A stretch of 64,000 nucleotides of DNA from Macrostomum hystrix (taxonomy: Eukaryota; Platyhelminthes; Macrostomidae): assembly GCA_950097015.1 (NCBI GenBank), contig CATNEN010000025.1, forward strand, positions 7,058,001 to 7,122,000, written 5' to 3'. Both the position numbers and the translations under genes were made by a program. The notes below the pieces were generated by a model. The model was not told the origin of the DNA. It saw only the letters and a program-made list of their open reading frames with translations, and did not search any database. Position 1 is the stretch's first letter. Each line of letters opens with the position of its first letter. Below, in pieces: positions 55,201 to 64,000 of this stretch.

Positions 55201-55410
55201 CTGCGGCTGGCCGGGCATGTCATCCGCGCCGAAGCCTACTGCCCAGAGCCGCTGCAGGATGTCCTGCTGTGGACCTCGCAGGGACCGCGCAGGCGCGGCC
55301 AGGGACGTACAGCCCGCTATATTGACCGCCTTTTTGAAGACGCCCGAGCACCCAGCCAGGCGGCAGGTGTGAAGCACGTCAGAGACCTGGCACTGAAACG
55401 CGCGTTTTGA
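52243..55410 (+). CDS. LINE ORF: apurinic-type endonuclease plus reverse transcriptase
   Basis: The ORF has 1055 codons without a break. The endonuclease domain (about residues 100-335) shows ATFNCRTL (N107), LVMLQEVS (catalytic Glu), YAPT, VVMLGDLNAV and the SDHRLLYCDL motif. The reverse transcriptase (about 600-880) shows FVDFLKAFDS (D697), SGVLQGDTLAPFLF and GYADDLALLS (YADD at 804-807), followed by FVYLGGLV. The C-terminus has LLYNAETWTM and RLRLAGHVIR, the conserved segment after the RT in RTE-like and related families. Residues 1-95 are Arg/Pro-rich and may bind RNA. All catalytic residues that I can identify are intact. The start codon follows the hairpin by 0 bases; an earlier non-ATG start cannot be excluded. 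The clade name is inferred and not tested by phylogeny. Confidence 0.9.
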   Translation: MPPPPGDAGVPRACLGQHGEPRPGAAAAKCGRSGGRRGQRSTRRRTERRRERNRRGRMKGRLRQSAGNTDLPTPAQSAPPGGAGDREAHQHRAPAFTNRALRLATFNCRTLKSAWRSGMLAKLASDLRLDLVMLQEVSITAESGLHREDLGSGWTLHYTSADSRGRGGVGVLVGPRLRESICCVSLSARLLRVDVRLRRRNVRLFCAYAPTAAHQQEAQEFFEFLSEQLEMVAHRDTVVMLGDLNAVAPRSQRCPFVSPRQNANTAALADLMARLDLVSANTRFRKPPNRLATFAGCKRRRRNARGRFATTRLAQLDHVLIRHRERSRLQNCDTMEPLAVRSDHRLLYCDLRLSDPLYRPPKRPRRRYFRALQDPGTRSRFAYAFATALGSAQAPDYSTISSAIATAAAKTLPLMEPASRQLPVWASDPEVREARRTVEQLRRARRPTSDAEKALADAYASRQKAAVDDAIRAVTSVGPERQNRVVWPVVNALTGRKTKAALNLAGDTAEERRNELRTFFAAIVNAPPPTLPNEMPLPPEVALPRQEDFDTSPVTSTDIVEFARRAPGGRAPGPDEVPVEALRVTRVATEVARVMNGVLAGGPAPREWTQATIVGIPKKPGTTKKEEHRGISLMSCAAKLFNRVLLARLQPVLDSFLRYEQNGFRPRRGTVTQIMALRRIIEEARIHQSSLVVIFVDFLKAFDSVARGALPHVLRAYNIPQQLISAIMALYQDTTAVVATPDGPSDLFSTTSGVLQGDTLAPFLFVLVMDWVLRTGLPTAEDGFLLQRRTSRRHPEKKLSVLGYADDLALLSTTAEGAQRLLDGLTAAAARVGLAINAMKTEVLTVPQNLPAEIRLRDGDGPGTVLPKCRQFVYLGGLVPDVGDDLARRRGKAWAAYRSVRAVLLSEALSNGARSQLFQAVVETALLYNAETWTMTGALEAQLDAAHAALVRAAFGARRGPGSETTESLYQRARLTRPSVLLSQRRLRLAGHVIRAEAYCPEPLQDVLLWTSQGPRRRGQGRTARYIDRLFEDARAPSQAAGVKHVRDLALKRAF

Positions 55411-55491
55411 CGCTCCCCCCTCTTGGCCACTTCTGTGGTCGGCGTGGAGTGTAACTATTATTATTATTATTATTATAATTATTATTCACAT

Positions 55492-56735
55492 AAATTTTTA
55501 TCTCCAGTAAAGCAAAAGCTTGTTAAGACTATTTTAAAAAATAAACAAAAAATAAACTTCTAGAATAGGGAACCTTATCAAATAATTAATTTGCTAAACT
55601 GGTAAGCTGTATTTAAGTTTTAGTAATATTGTTTTTTGTAATTATATACGTACCTCAGAATATAACTAAACTATATTTCATAAGAAGTATCTGGATTTTA
55701 CTTAGCAAGCAAGAAATATTGATTGGAATTTGAAATTCAAATATTGAAACACATATAGCATTTCATGAAATTATAATTTAGTATTATTTTTTGAATAAAT
55801 AAAAATTTTTGAGGGAATAATAATTTTAATATCAAAATCTACCCACTTTCACTCATTATAAAAATTAAAGTGGAAGCCAATAGTTATTATGGACATTGAG
55901 AAAAAACAGTGAGTCAGCTTTTATTGGGCCTAAAGTTCTACATTAGGAACAAAATATATTTATATATCTTTAAATGATGCTAGTTGTGAAAATATATATT
56001 GTTTAAGGAACAATAGTTCCCTAGTACCCTTGAATTTCTTCCTTTAGAGTTGGACTTCACTATTTAAAAAACTATTTCAAATAATAATGGCATTAAAAAT
56101 GACTACCTAATGTTATTGTATGCCTTTTCTAAACAGTTGATATAAGAAAAATGACATTTGTCTGAAATTAAAAGGTATTTAGTTTAGTTCAAAGATTAAG
56201 ATATTGTTAACTACTACTAGCCAGTAGCAAATTGACATTCAATTTTGTATTAATAATCTTTAAGACTAAAAAGGCTCCTTAATGTCATATTATTTCCGAT
56301 TGATATTGAAATGTACTATATTTTAACTTCTGTGGAGAACGCAATTATTACAGCAATATTTTTTATGAATCATATCATTGTAAATTAGTATATATCCATT
56401 TATCCTTTCCAAGCATAAACAATTTCGTTAAAAGTTGTTTAATACAGCTTCCTGGAAAAGTTATCGCGAATAAATAATTTTGAATTTGTAGTAAAAGTTA
56501 GAAGACTATATTAAACAAAATTCTTGTGGATTTAAAGATTCTTAAAAAACACAAAAACATAATTTGTCAAAAAATATAGTAAAAATTTTAAAGTCCTTGC
56601 GAAAATTATATTGTAGGCTGTGACATTAACAGTTTTTACGTCTATTTGTGTTATTCGTCTGCTCCGTATTCTAAATGTGTATATATAAAGCGCACTTAAT
56701 TATTTGTTTCTTCGGAGTAACATTTAACAGCTGAG
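55492..56735. other. AT-rich spacer right of the LINE
   Basis: Strongly AT-rich DNA with no gene, array or RNA recognised. Confidence 0.55.
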
Positions 56736-56739
56736 TGAC

Positions 56740-57165
56740 AGAAGAAATACATACAGAGTTAATTGTGTCTTGCTAAAGGGCGACACAAATGGTCCCCCCT
56801 CCACTAGTTCTATATTATTATAATCGACTTAAGTTGGCCTACTTTTATATATGGACTTACAAGGTTACAATAGCCCTTCACCAATTAAAATGACTTTATA
56901 TCTGATTAGGTCGCTCCAGTCTATATTTATTGTTACGTAAACACTCAATATAATTCATGTTACTTTTGAATACAAGTTATTAAAAAGTAAACACCTGCAA
57001 TGCGACAGATACAGTTGCAGCTATTGTGCAGCGCATCCTTAAAAGGCTGAATATTGTTTTTTTCAGCCGGTGAACATGGGCTGTCAAACCACTCATTTTT
57101 CCCAAGCTGATGCGGGTGCCCATTTTAAAGCTCGGTGAGCTGAAGCTGAACGCAAAATTTCATTT
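56740..57165. repeat. degraded SINE module B fragments
   Basis: TTAATTGTGTCTTGCTAAAG near 56760 matches the body next to the B box in the 9.6-kb copy. TTGCAGCTATTGTGCAGCGC near 57015 and CGGTGAGCTGAAGC near 57133 match other parts. The fragments are diverged and separated by unrelated sequence. Confidence 0.5.
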
Positions 57166-58570
57166 TACGTATTTAAATCCGACGCAGAGTCGTAGAAGCT
57201 GAAAATAAGCGTACGCTCGTATATACGAGCGTATTACTTTTCGTTTTTTTGATAGCGTGTAGCGTGATGATACACAAAAAAACAAAAAAATGTTAACGAT
57301 TATTAATGAATTGTCAAAAAAGCATTAAGGTGTGTTTATTTTTAATAAGTTAAACTAACTCTTTATGTCTGTGCATTGAAGAGCTATATATAGAATTGGC
57401 GTTAAGGTCAATTAAGCCACTGCAGAAATATTACATGCGTCTGATGGAACTGGAAACATATGCATGTTTTGTTATAAGCTCGCAGTTATCAATGCGAGAA
57501 TAAAAGGTGCCGAAATGACTGGCTTATCAAAATACTCTCTCAAATAGTACTCGATCATCTTTAAGATGCATATTTTTTCTTCATCCTTTCCTTTGACACG
57601 CGATACTATTGTAAGTTGAAGCTAACAAATATCTCAAAGGTAATAGTGCCCTCATTCCACTGCTAGCCAACAGTCGGCTGCAGATCATGCAGATTAAGCG
57701 ACTGTTGGAATCGTTGCTAATTAAGGAGGCCGCCACTCGTGAAATGATATGTTTCACTTGATAACGCCATGCTTAAATAAATGCTAATTATGTCTATTGG
57801 TCTAGATAATCCTTTTGGCTGATTTAGTCAAGATATGAATGCCTTTTGATGTGAAATTTTCATTGGTCATGAAAACTGCTCATGGACTCCGTTTGTAGGC
57901 AATACTGTCTTGTTTCCACTAGTTTTACTGGGTCGGTGCCACGTATACCTATTATTAATTTAGATGATCAGTATCTTATTAGAAGTTGATCTTCTGGTGA
58001 GTAGAATCACCACTTGTCAAGACACAAGACTCATGCCAAATCAGAATTGCTGCATAGTGGAGAAAATTGCGGCAAATATGAACTCGAAAACTATTGCCTT
58101 TTTATCCAGGTAAAATTTGATCGAAGGAAACTAGGTGATCGTCTAAATAGCTACTCAAGCTGCATGCTCAGTTCAGAGTTTCGTGTTGCACCTTACTCAT
58201 ATAATGCTAGAGCAAACTACCACACCTATAGTAAACACAATCTTTTCCAATGCTTATAAGACAATATTTGCTGAACGAACCAAAAATCCGGCGTCGCAAG
58301 GGAATGAGGGAATTAGTGTTTAACCGTGCTGAAGCTGAAGTGGCAGTTTTTACCGAACTGGAAAGTCTTCAGTCAGGGACTACGAAATTGATCTTCTCAA
58401 ACATCTTCTCTATCAACAAGAAGGCCAAGAAGGAGAACAAAAATTGTCTACATTTCATCGTCAACTCTGATTTTTCGAAATTCGGTGCAAATCTTCACAA
58501 CTTTAACATTTACTAAACGCTTTGCGACCCAATTTCTGATGGCCATCGAGAGGCACTGTGTAGAAACTAG
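57166..58570. other. spacer with short unassigned frames
   Basis: A plus-strand frame at 58250-58516 (88 codons) has no recognised similarity and no convincing splice context. No gene is called. Confidence 0.45.
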
Positions 58571-58572
58571 CA

Positions 58573-59125
58573 ATGCAACCTACAGCAGTCTCCTGCACCA
58601 AAGGCAGTGCAACCTACAGCAGTCTCCTATACCAAAGGCAGTGCAACCTACAGCAGTCTCCTGCACCAAAGGCAGTGCAACCTACAGCAGTCTCCTGCAC
58701 CAAAGGCAGTGCAACCTACAGCAGTCTCCTATACCAAAGGCAGTGCAACCTACAGCAGTCTCCTATACCAAAGGCAGTGCAACCTACAGCAGTCTCCTGC
58801 ACCAAACGCAGTGCAACCTACAGCAGTCTCCTATACCAAAGGCAGTGCAACCTACAGCAGTCTCCTATACCAAACGCAGTGCAACCTACAGCAGTCTCCT
58901 GCACCAAACGCAGTGCAACCTACAGCAGTCTCCTATACCAAAGGCAGTGCAACCTACAGCAGTCTCCTGCACCAAAGGCAGTGCAACCTACAGCAGTCTC
59001 CTATACCAAACGCAGTGCAACCTACAGCAGTCTCCTGCACCAAAGGCAGTGCAACCTACAGCAGTCTCCTATACCAAACGCAGTGCAACCTACAGCAGTC
59101 TCCTGCACCAAAGGCAGTGCAAGCT
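58573..59125 (+). repeat. 34-bp minisatellite, about 16 units
   Basis: The unit is GCAACCTACAGCAGTCTCCT + GCACCAAAGGCAGT, alternating with ATACCAAAGG and CAAACGC variants. The unit length is 1 modulo 3 and lacks stops, so all three plus frames are open across it. The resulting 180-260-residue frames are regarded as artefacts. Confidence 0.95.
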
Positions 59126-60950
59126 GAATCAATTCACCGGAATATCGCCCGAGAAACCCAAAAAAAATTTCTTGTGCAGGCAGTTAAAACCAGCCTGCTT
59201 AAGTCGTACATGGCCAAGCTGTTTGAATTGTACCAAAGTCAACATGCGTTTTTGGTTCGTCTCGAAGCGAGCACCTTCTATTTAAAATTCTTTCTTCTAT
59301 TCATGGTTGCAAGCTGTCAAGAAAATTTGGCACCGAAATTGCAACATTTCTGAGCGTTTGACGAAGGTGTTTGACGAATCGAGAAAGGTACGAATTTATT
59401 TATTTAGCAGGTGAAAAGAATATATTAGAAGTATACCGTGCTAGACATTCAAATAAGTACTTTTCTGACTGTCTAGAACTGTTTATTAATAATTAGTTGG
59501 CGACTTTCTAAACGGCACGAAGAGAGTTTTACACGTACGACGACCCGTTATCGCATACAGAGATGATAGCAACAGAACTCGGATGATAAAAAACTTTTTT
59601 AAGGTTTGAACTTTAAGTGTTTTATGCTGCTCTGCAACAGTCTGGCAAGGCAGCCTTTATGGTGCTTTGTGCAGCGCATGTTTAACTCACTTTTTCAATT
59701 AAGGCATATAGACTATTTGAGCAAAACTGGAATGAATTTTGTCAGAACTTTTTTTGGCTTCTCAATCGACTCCTGCCACTTTCGAATGACACAATCGAGC
59801 CATGAAATTGTGTTATCGACAGAGCTCTCTCGGAGGGATGAGTATCTGAAGTCGCTCATTGAAGTGAGATTAACTACTGCGGATACAGCCCTGGGCACAC
59901 TGTCTGGCTGTCTGTCACTGCGAGCAGTCAGTGCACGGGGGACAATGCTTCAGTCTCCAACTGCAGCAGCACTTCAATTGGCCTCTCTATCGCATTAGCA
60001 AAATAATCAAGATGCACATGTACTGAAATTGTAACTCTTCCACTGCCGCTGCAAGGGGAGTCGAGAGATCTGGGCAGACTCCATTGGCATTCCGAGCGTC
60101 AACCAGAGAACCAATGGACTCGTTTTAATCAAGGGAATTCGTTTTTTAAGCCCCACTACAACTGCGCCACTCGGATCTTTTTTTCCGCCAGCGACAAGAG
60201 AATCGGCCCCTCATCGTGTTCGCGTGAGGCCACACAGAAGGCGGTTTTATTGAACTCTTTCAATAATGAAAGTAAAGATTTCCCAGCCTACCTCCACAAT
60301 CCCATCAGTTCCCATTTAGCCCGGATGTGCCCATGAGCTCACGAAAGTCTGGCGCTCAAGTCTCAAACTCGACTCACCGCCGCTACAGCCTGTCAGTTCA
60401 GCAACTGGAGGCATTTTTTCAATTTGATTCCGTTTTGGATCCAGCAAGGTCCTACACGCCATGTCAAACGTCATTTAATGGAGTGCTTCTTAAACAAAAG
60501 TACAATTTATTTGAGCCCTCAATCAACCTGGCGCAGATATTAACAGGTTCTTCGATGTAGACAAAATTTCAGGTTGAATTAAAAACCGATGCGGCGGCAA
60601 GATCAGAGGAAGCTGATAAGAGAGAGCTTGGAACAGACAATTAATTACAGGGCTAGAGGGCTCGCTGATTATCTAAGGACACTGGAACTAGTCATCTGAG
60701 AACTTTCTTTACCGAGACTGAATTTCAATCACCTGAGCGCATCTTCATCGAGTATCGGGCTCATATTAGTGTATGCCCGGTAATTAACTCTTGACATGAT
60801 CTGAGGGGAATGACCGGTGCGAGTCGAAGCTGACGACTTCGTACGTCAAATGAGGAATATCACCCACGCACACTGATACGTACGGAGGCAGACACGGAGG
60901 CAGTCAAAGTTTTTCGCCCTTAACGATGAACAAACTTTCAAAGCCGTCCG
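59126..60950. other. spacer without a supported gene
   Basis: Several moderate plus-strand frames occur (for example 59606-59998, 130 codons; 60327-60560, 77 codons). None shows a family motif or a clear splice partner. Confidence 0.4.
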
Positions 60951-61250
60951 ACATCAGCATCGTCGAGATATTCAGCGATTCCTGTCGAAGACCCTGGTGA
61001 CAAGAGCGACAAACATTGCTCTGCAGCTCTGCATAAGCCTCTATGACGAATCGTATTGGTTCAATAATAAAATAATTAACAATTAAATCAATTCAAAATA
61101 GTGAAAATTGATAGTCGAAATGGTTACATCCTAAAATTTTGTGAGCAAAAACTAATGTCTATACTGGTGGTTTTTGCCACCAGATACCCCGACAAGAGTC
61201 ATTGAATATCTCGACGACGCCGGATATTTGTGATTCTGGAAGTTGTTTAA
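60951..61250. repeat. family C inverted-repeat element
   Basis: GCATCGTCGAGATATTCAGC at 60957 is matched by an inverted copy near 61190-61220, with about 26 of 31 positions identical. The unit spans some 260 bases. A half-copy lies at 48.9 kb. This is probably a non-autonomous transposon, but no target duplication was identified. Confidence 0.5.
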
Positions 61251-61612
61251 TCGGATAGAGCGGATAGGTTTAGCCCTGGAGATTTGGGAGATGCAGAACA
61301 AAAGGAGAATGTGGGTATTTTAAATGCCCCTGTGCTCTTTCTACTGTGAAATGATTGCGCGTAGAGACAACTTTTGTAATTCGATTGTAGATTTTTAACT
61401 CCGGCAGATTTATTTATGTCTTCAAACTTTGAACACATTATTAAAAATTTCTGGCCGCATTGAGGGCTAGTTTCATTGTCAATAGCTTTCTAAGAAAGCG
61501 ACTCAAAGCATCGATGTGTTAGCAATCATAATTGAGCTGAGTAAGCGGCAGGTTATAGTCCTAGTTCACTGCTCCTAACCAGACGTCGTTCGGCCCAGAC
61601 TGGAGTTGGACA

Positions 61613-61884
61613 TCAGCGGAAGCGCTTCCGCATCATGGCGCTGTAGTACTGGTTGAACAGGCTCTCCATGCTGTCCCCGTTCTCGCCGACGCACTCGCCG
61701 CAGCGTCTGCCGCCACGCTGGCGACGCTTCTCCAGCCCGGCACTGACGGATCGTCGGCGACGCTGGACAACGCAGCAGGTGGCCGCCGGACAGTCGGCGT
61801 CCGTCTGGCAGACGCCTTCGCCGTCGTTGTCCCCGGCCAGGCGCATGCTGGCCCGCCGGGATGTGCAGCGGCCGTACGGGGAGC
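61613..61884 (-). CDS. last exon of a cysteine-rich, probably secreted peptide
   Basis: A pyrimidine-rich acceptor (CGTTTCCTTCAG) precedes the exon at 61884. It enters in phase 2 and reads 90 codons to TGA. The sequence has EGVCQTDADCPAATCCVVQR, a Cys spacing (C-x5-C-x5-CC) seen at the start of colipase-fold secreted proteins such as prokineticins and Dickkopf C-domains. It is followed by dibasic and tetrabasic sites (RRRR, EKRRQR), CGECVGENGD, and an end of MMRKRFR. Those basic sites would suit processing in the secretory pathway. Upstream exons, including any signal peptide, must lie beyond the 19-bp array or outside the window. The family is a suggestion only; the exon itself is well supported by composition and splice site. 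Confidence 0.6.
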
Positions 61885-62049
61885 CTGAAGGAAACGAGAG
61901 GCGAGACTTACCTGCTTGGCTTCGCATTCTGTAATCTAGATTCGCATTCTAAAACTGAAAATTCGACGAGAGTAATGACATTCTGAATTCTGAATTCGGA
62001 CTTTAAAAGGGTTTTTAAGGGACTGCAAAAAGGATTTTAGGATCTGGGA

Positions 62050-63015
62050 GGGTCTTTGGGATCTAGGAGGATTTTAGGGATCTGGGAGGGAGCTTAAGAT
62101 CTGGGAGAATGTTTGTTATCTGAGAGAATGTTTGGGATCTGAGAGAATGTTTGGGATCTGAGAGAATGTTTGGGGTCTGGGAGAATGTTTGGGATCTGGG
62201 AGAGTATTTGGGATCTGGGAGAATGTTTGGGATCTGGGAGAGTGTTTGGGATCTGGGAGAATGTTTGGGATCTGAGAGAATGTTTGGGATCTGAGAGAAT
62301 GTTTGGGATCTGGAAGAATGTTTGGGATCTGAGAGAATGTTTGGGATCTGGGAGAATGTTTGGGATCTGGGAGGGAGCTTAAGATCTGGGAGAATGTTTG
62401 GGATCTGGGAGAATGTTTGGGATCTGGGAGGGAGCTTAAGATCTGGGAGAATGTTTGGGATCTGAGAGAATGTTTGGGATCTGGGAGAATGTTTGGGATC
62501 TGGGAGAATGTTTGGGATCTGGGAGAATGTTTGGTATCTGAGAGAATTTTTGGGATCTGGGAGAATGTTTGGGATCTGGGAGAATGTTTGGGATCTGAGA
62601 GAATGTTTGGGATCTGGGAGAATGTTTGGGATCTGGGAGAATGTTTGGGATCTGGGAGAATGTTTGGGATCTGAGAGAATGTTTGGGATCTGAGAGAATG
62701 TTTGGGATCTGGGAGAATGTTTGGGATCTGGGAGAATGTTTGGGATCTGGGAGAATGTTTGGGATCTGGGAGAATGTTTGGGATCTGGGAGAATGTTTGG
62801 GATCTGGGAGAGTGTTTGGGATCTGGGAGAATGTTTGGGATCTGGGAGAATGTTTGGGATCTGGGAGAATGTTTGGGGTCTGGGAGAATGTTTGGGATCT
62901 GGGAGAATGTTTGGGATCTGGGAGAATGTTTGGGATCTGGGAGAATGTTTGGGATCTGAGAGAATGTTTGGGATCTGAGAGAATGTTTGGGATCTGGGAG
63001 AATGTTTGGGATCTT
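62050..63015. repeat. 19-bp minisatellite GGGAGAATGTTTGGGATCT, about 50 units
   Basis: It lies directly upstream (sense) of the cysteine-rich exon, so it is probably intronic. Two units carry a GGGAGGGAGCTTAAGATCT variant at regular distance (62370-62435). Frames open on both strands are artefacts of the repeat. Confidence 0.95.
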
Positions 63016-63884
63016 GGGTGTTCGTATAACTGCTTAGGACTCTTTACGACCCTCTGATACTTCATAACCATAGCTTTTATGCAATGTGACTTTACCTACA
63101 TGGAATTTAGGATGCAGGTCAGATACGCAATGGCACTGTCAAGAATTAGGATGGCTATGTGGAACAGTTTCTGTCCTCTGTCGAAAATTGAATTATCATG
63201 CACGCTGCGCAAGGAGCGAAAATTTGAGCTGAAGTACAAACACATTTTTAAGTCCAAAAATGCTGACTCAAGGCATTTAGCTTTTTGGAAAGAATAGTAT
63301 TTTTTAGGTTAAGGTCTGAGTATTTTTATCAACAAATCAGACTGTCCAGACTTGCTTAATACTCGTATTTTCCTATTTGTTGACAGCTTGTCAACACAGC
63401 ATCACATAAGTCGTCATTTTTTTTCAAAACGCTTTAAAGAGTTTAAACTTAAAGCAGCCTGTCAGTTGCTACCTTTAAAAGCCAGCTGGGTGCTATCTAG
63501 TCGAGGGTTAATAGTACAGGCAAAGGGAAGGTATACTCTTCGAGACTCATCGTGGCCTGCACGAACCTGTCAGCTTTGCTAATTATAGTAGACACTAGCT
63601 CAGGGATTTTCGAGACAGTCAGAAGGCTGGGGAATTGTCGGATTACTAAGATTCGCATCGTTACGCCTGGTGTGGCGGGGTAGATATTCCAAAATGGTTA
63701 TGGGGCAATCCCCATTCAATAGGATATCTTTTCTTTCTAAGCGGATTTCGAGAATGACAATCTGGTTCAATGAATTCAGGTGGTAAATTATCGATGGTTA
63801 GATTAGCTGACTTACTTACCCTTCATCCTGCTTCTCAGTCAGTTGGAATCTCTGTGATGCCTATCCATGTGACAGACTGTGATG
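63016..63884. other. spacer near the right edge
   Basis: Short plus-strand frames only. No gene, repeat or RNA was recognised. Confidence 0.45.
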
Positions 63885-64000
63885 CTCTCAGCCTCACCTC
63901 ACTCCCTGCCCCACCTCACTCCCTGCCCCACCTCACTCCCTGCCCCACCTCACTCCCTGCCCCACCTCACTCCCTGCTCCACCTCACTCCCTGCCCCACC
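63885..64000. repeat. 18-bp minisatellite CACCTCACTCCCTGCCCC, cut by the window end
   Basis: At least six units are present; the array continues past the window. Confidence 0.9.

Larger units (their letters stand above)
52043..55479 (+). mobile_element. complete-looking LINE (APE-type non-LTR retrotransposon, RTE-like)
   Basis: The element comprises the monomer array, one long ORF, a 3'UTR of about 45 bases (CTCCCCCCTCTTGGCCACTT) and a (TTA)n tail at 55456-55479. It is flanked by a 12-bp direct repeat. A microsatellite tail instead of poly(A), a single ORF, and an apurinic-type endonuclease plus reverse transcriptase are RTE-like features. The element is far more GC-rich than the AT-rich DNA on both sides and its frame is intact, which suggests a recent insertion. 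It lies upstream of, and on the opposite strand to, the ARAP gene. Confidence 0.85.

Noticed and set aside
52230-55377. Antisense and off-frame ORFs within the LINE
   Set aside because: GC-rich coding sequence opens shadow frames; only the 1055-codon frame has endonuclease and RT motifs.
58485-59353. Three overlapping plus frames of 184-266 codons
   Set aside because: All are open only because the 34-bp unit lacks stops; no family or splice evidence.
59606-59998. 130-codon plus frame as a gene
   Set aside because: No recognised motif, no clear splice sites, and composition like the spacer; kept only as a note.
62170-63071. Frames over the 19-bp array
   Set aside because: Repeat translation on both strands; probably intronic to the cysteine-rich peptide gene.

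Overview
The window is nuclear DNA of an animal, most likely an invertebrate. Protein-coding genes are split by GT..AG introns that can be followed exon by exon with the reading frame preserved. The products are typical metazoan proteins: an ARAP-type ArfGAP/RhoGAP, UBL3, an acyl-CoA-binding protein, a rhodopsin-like GPCR and an animal phytochelatin synthase. Exons are GC-rich and lie in AT-rich non-coding DNA. A free-living flatworm would fit this mix, but I cannot prove the lineage from the sequence.

Layout on the minus strand: a small Ser-rich gene (3770-4235), phytochelatin synthase (7059-10177, 3 exons), a mitochondrial acetyl-CoA hydrolase/CoA-transferase (10521-13788, 4 exons), acyl-CoA-binding protein (14597-17847, 2 exons), a polyQ/CxxC/LRAT-domain protein (24114-27414, 6 exons), UBL3 (31342-32785, 3 exons), an ARAP-like GTPase regulator (37645-51767, 9 exons), and the last exon of a cysteine-rich, probably secreted peptide (61613-61884). 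On the plus strand: a two-exon GPCR (20431-22618) and an intact GC-rich LINE retrotransposon (52043-55479, ORF 52243-55410). The exon junctions were deduced by eye from splice signals, frame and family similarity. The exon lengths sum to whole codons for every multi-exon gene. UBL3 and ACBP consist only of exons too short to stand out as long open frames.

The non-coding DNA is dominated by minisatellites. At least 24 tandem arrays with units of about 16-51 bp occupy roughly 18 kb, over a quarter of the window, and most longer introns hold their own private array. Other repeats are a composite tRNA-derived SINE-like family, four MITE-like inverted-repeat elements (one with a clean 8-bp target duplication), a nested insertion inside a SINE within the GPCR intron, and a decayed gag-like remnant near 1.7-2.0 kb.

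I see no operon or multi-gene defence or biosynthetic system. The genes are ordinary single loci. The more unusual observations are: (1) a minisatellite in an ARAP intron built from copies of the adjacent 3' splice site and first codons of the next exon; (2) a LINE whose 5' end is a tandem array of 16-17-bp monomers starting exactly at the target-site duplication; (3) a UBL3 with a polycysteine tract just before its prenylation motif; (4) a polyQ plus CxxC-pair plus LRAT-fold protein; (5) the same 51-bp minisatellite on both sides of one exon.
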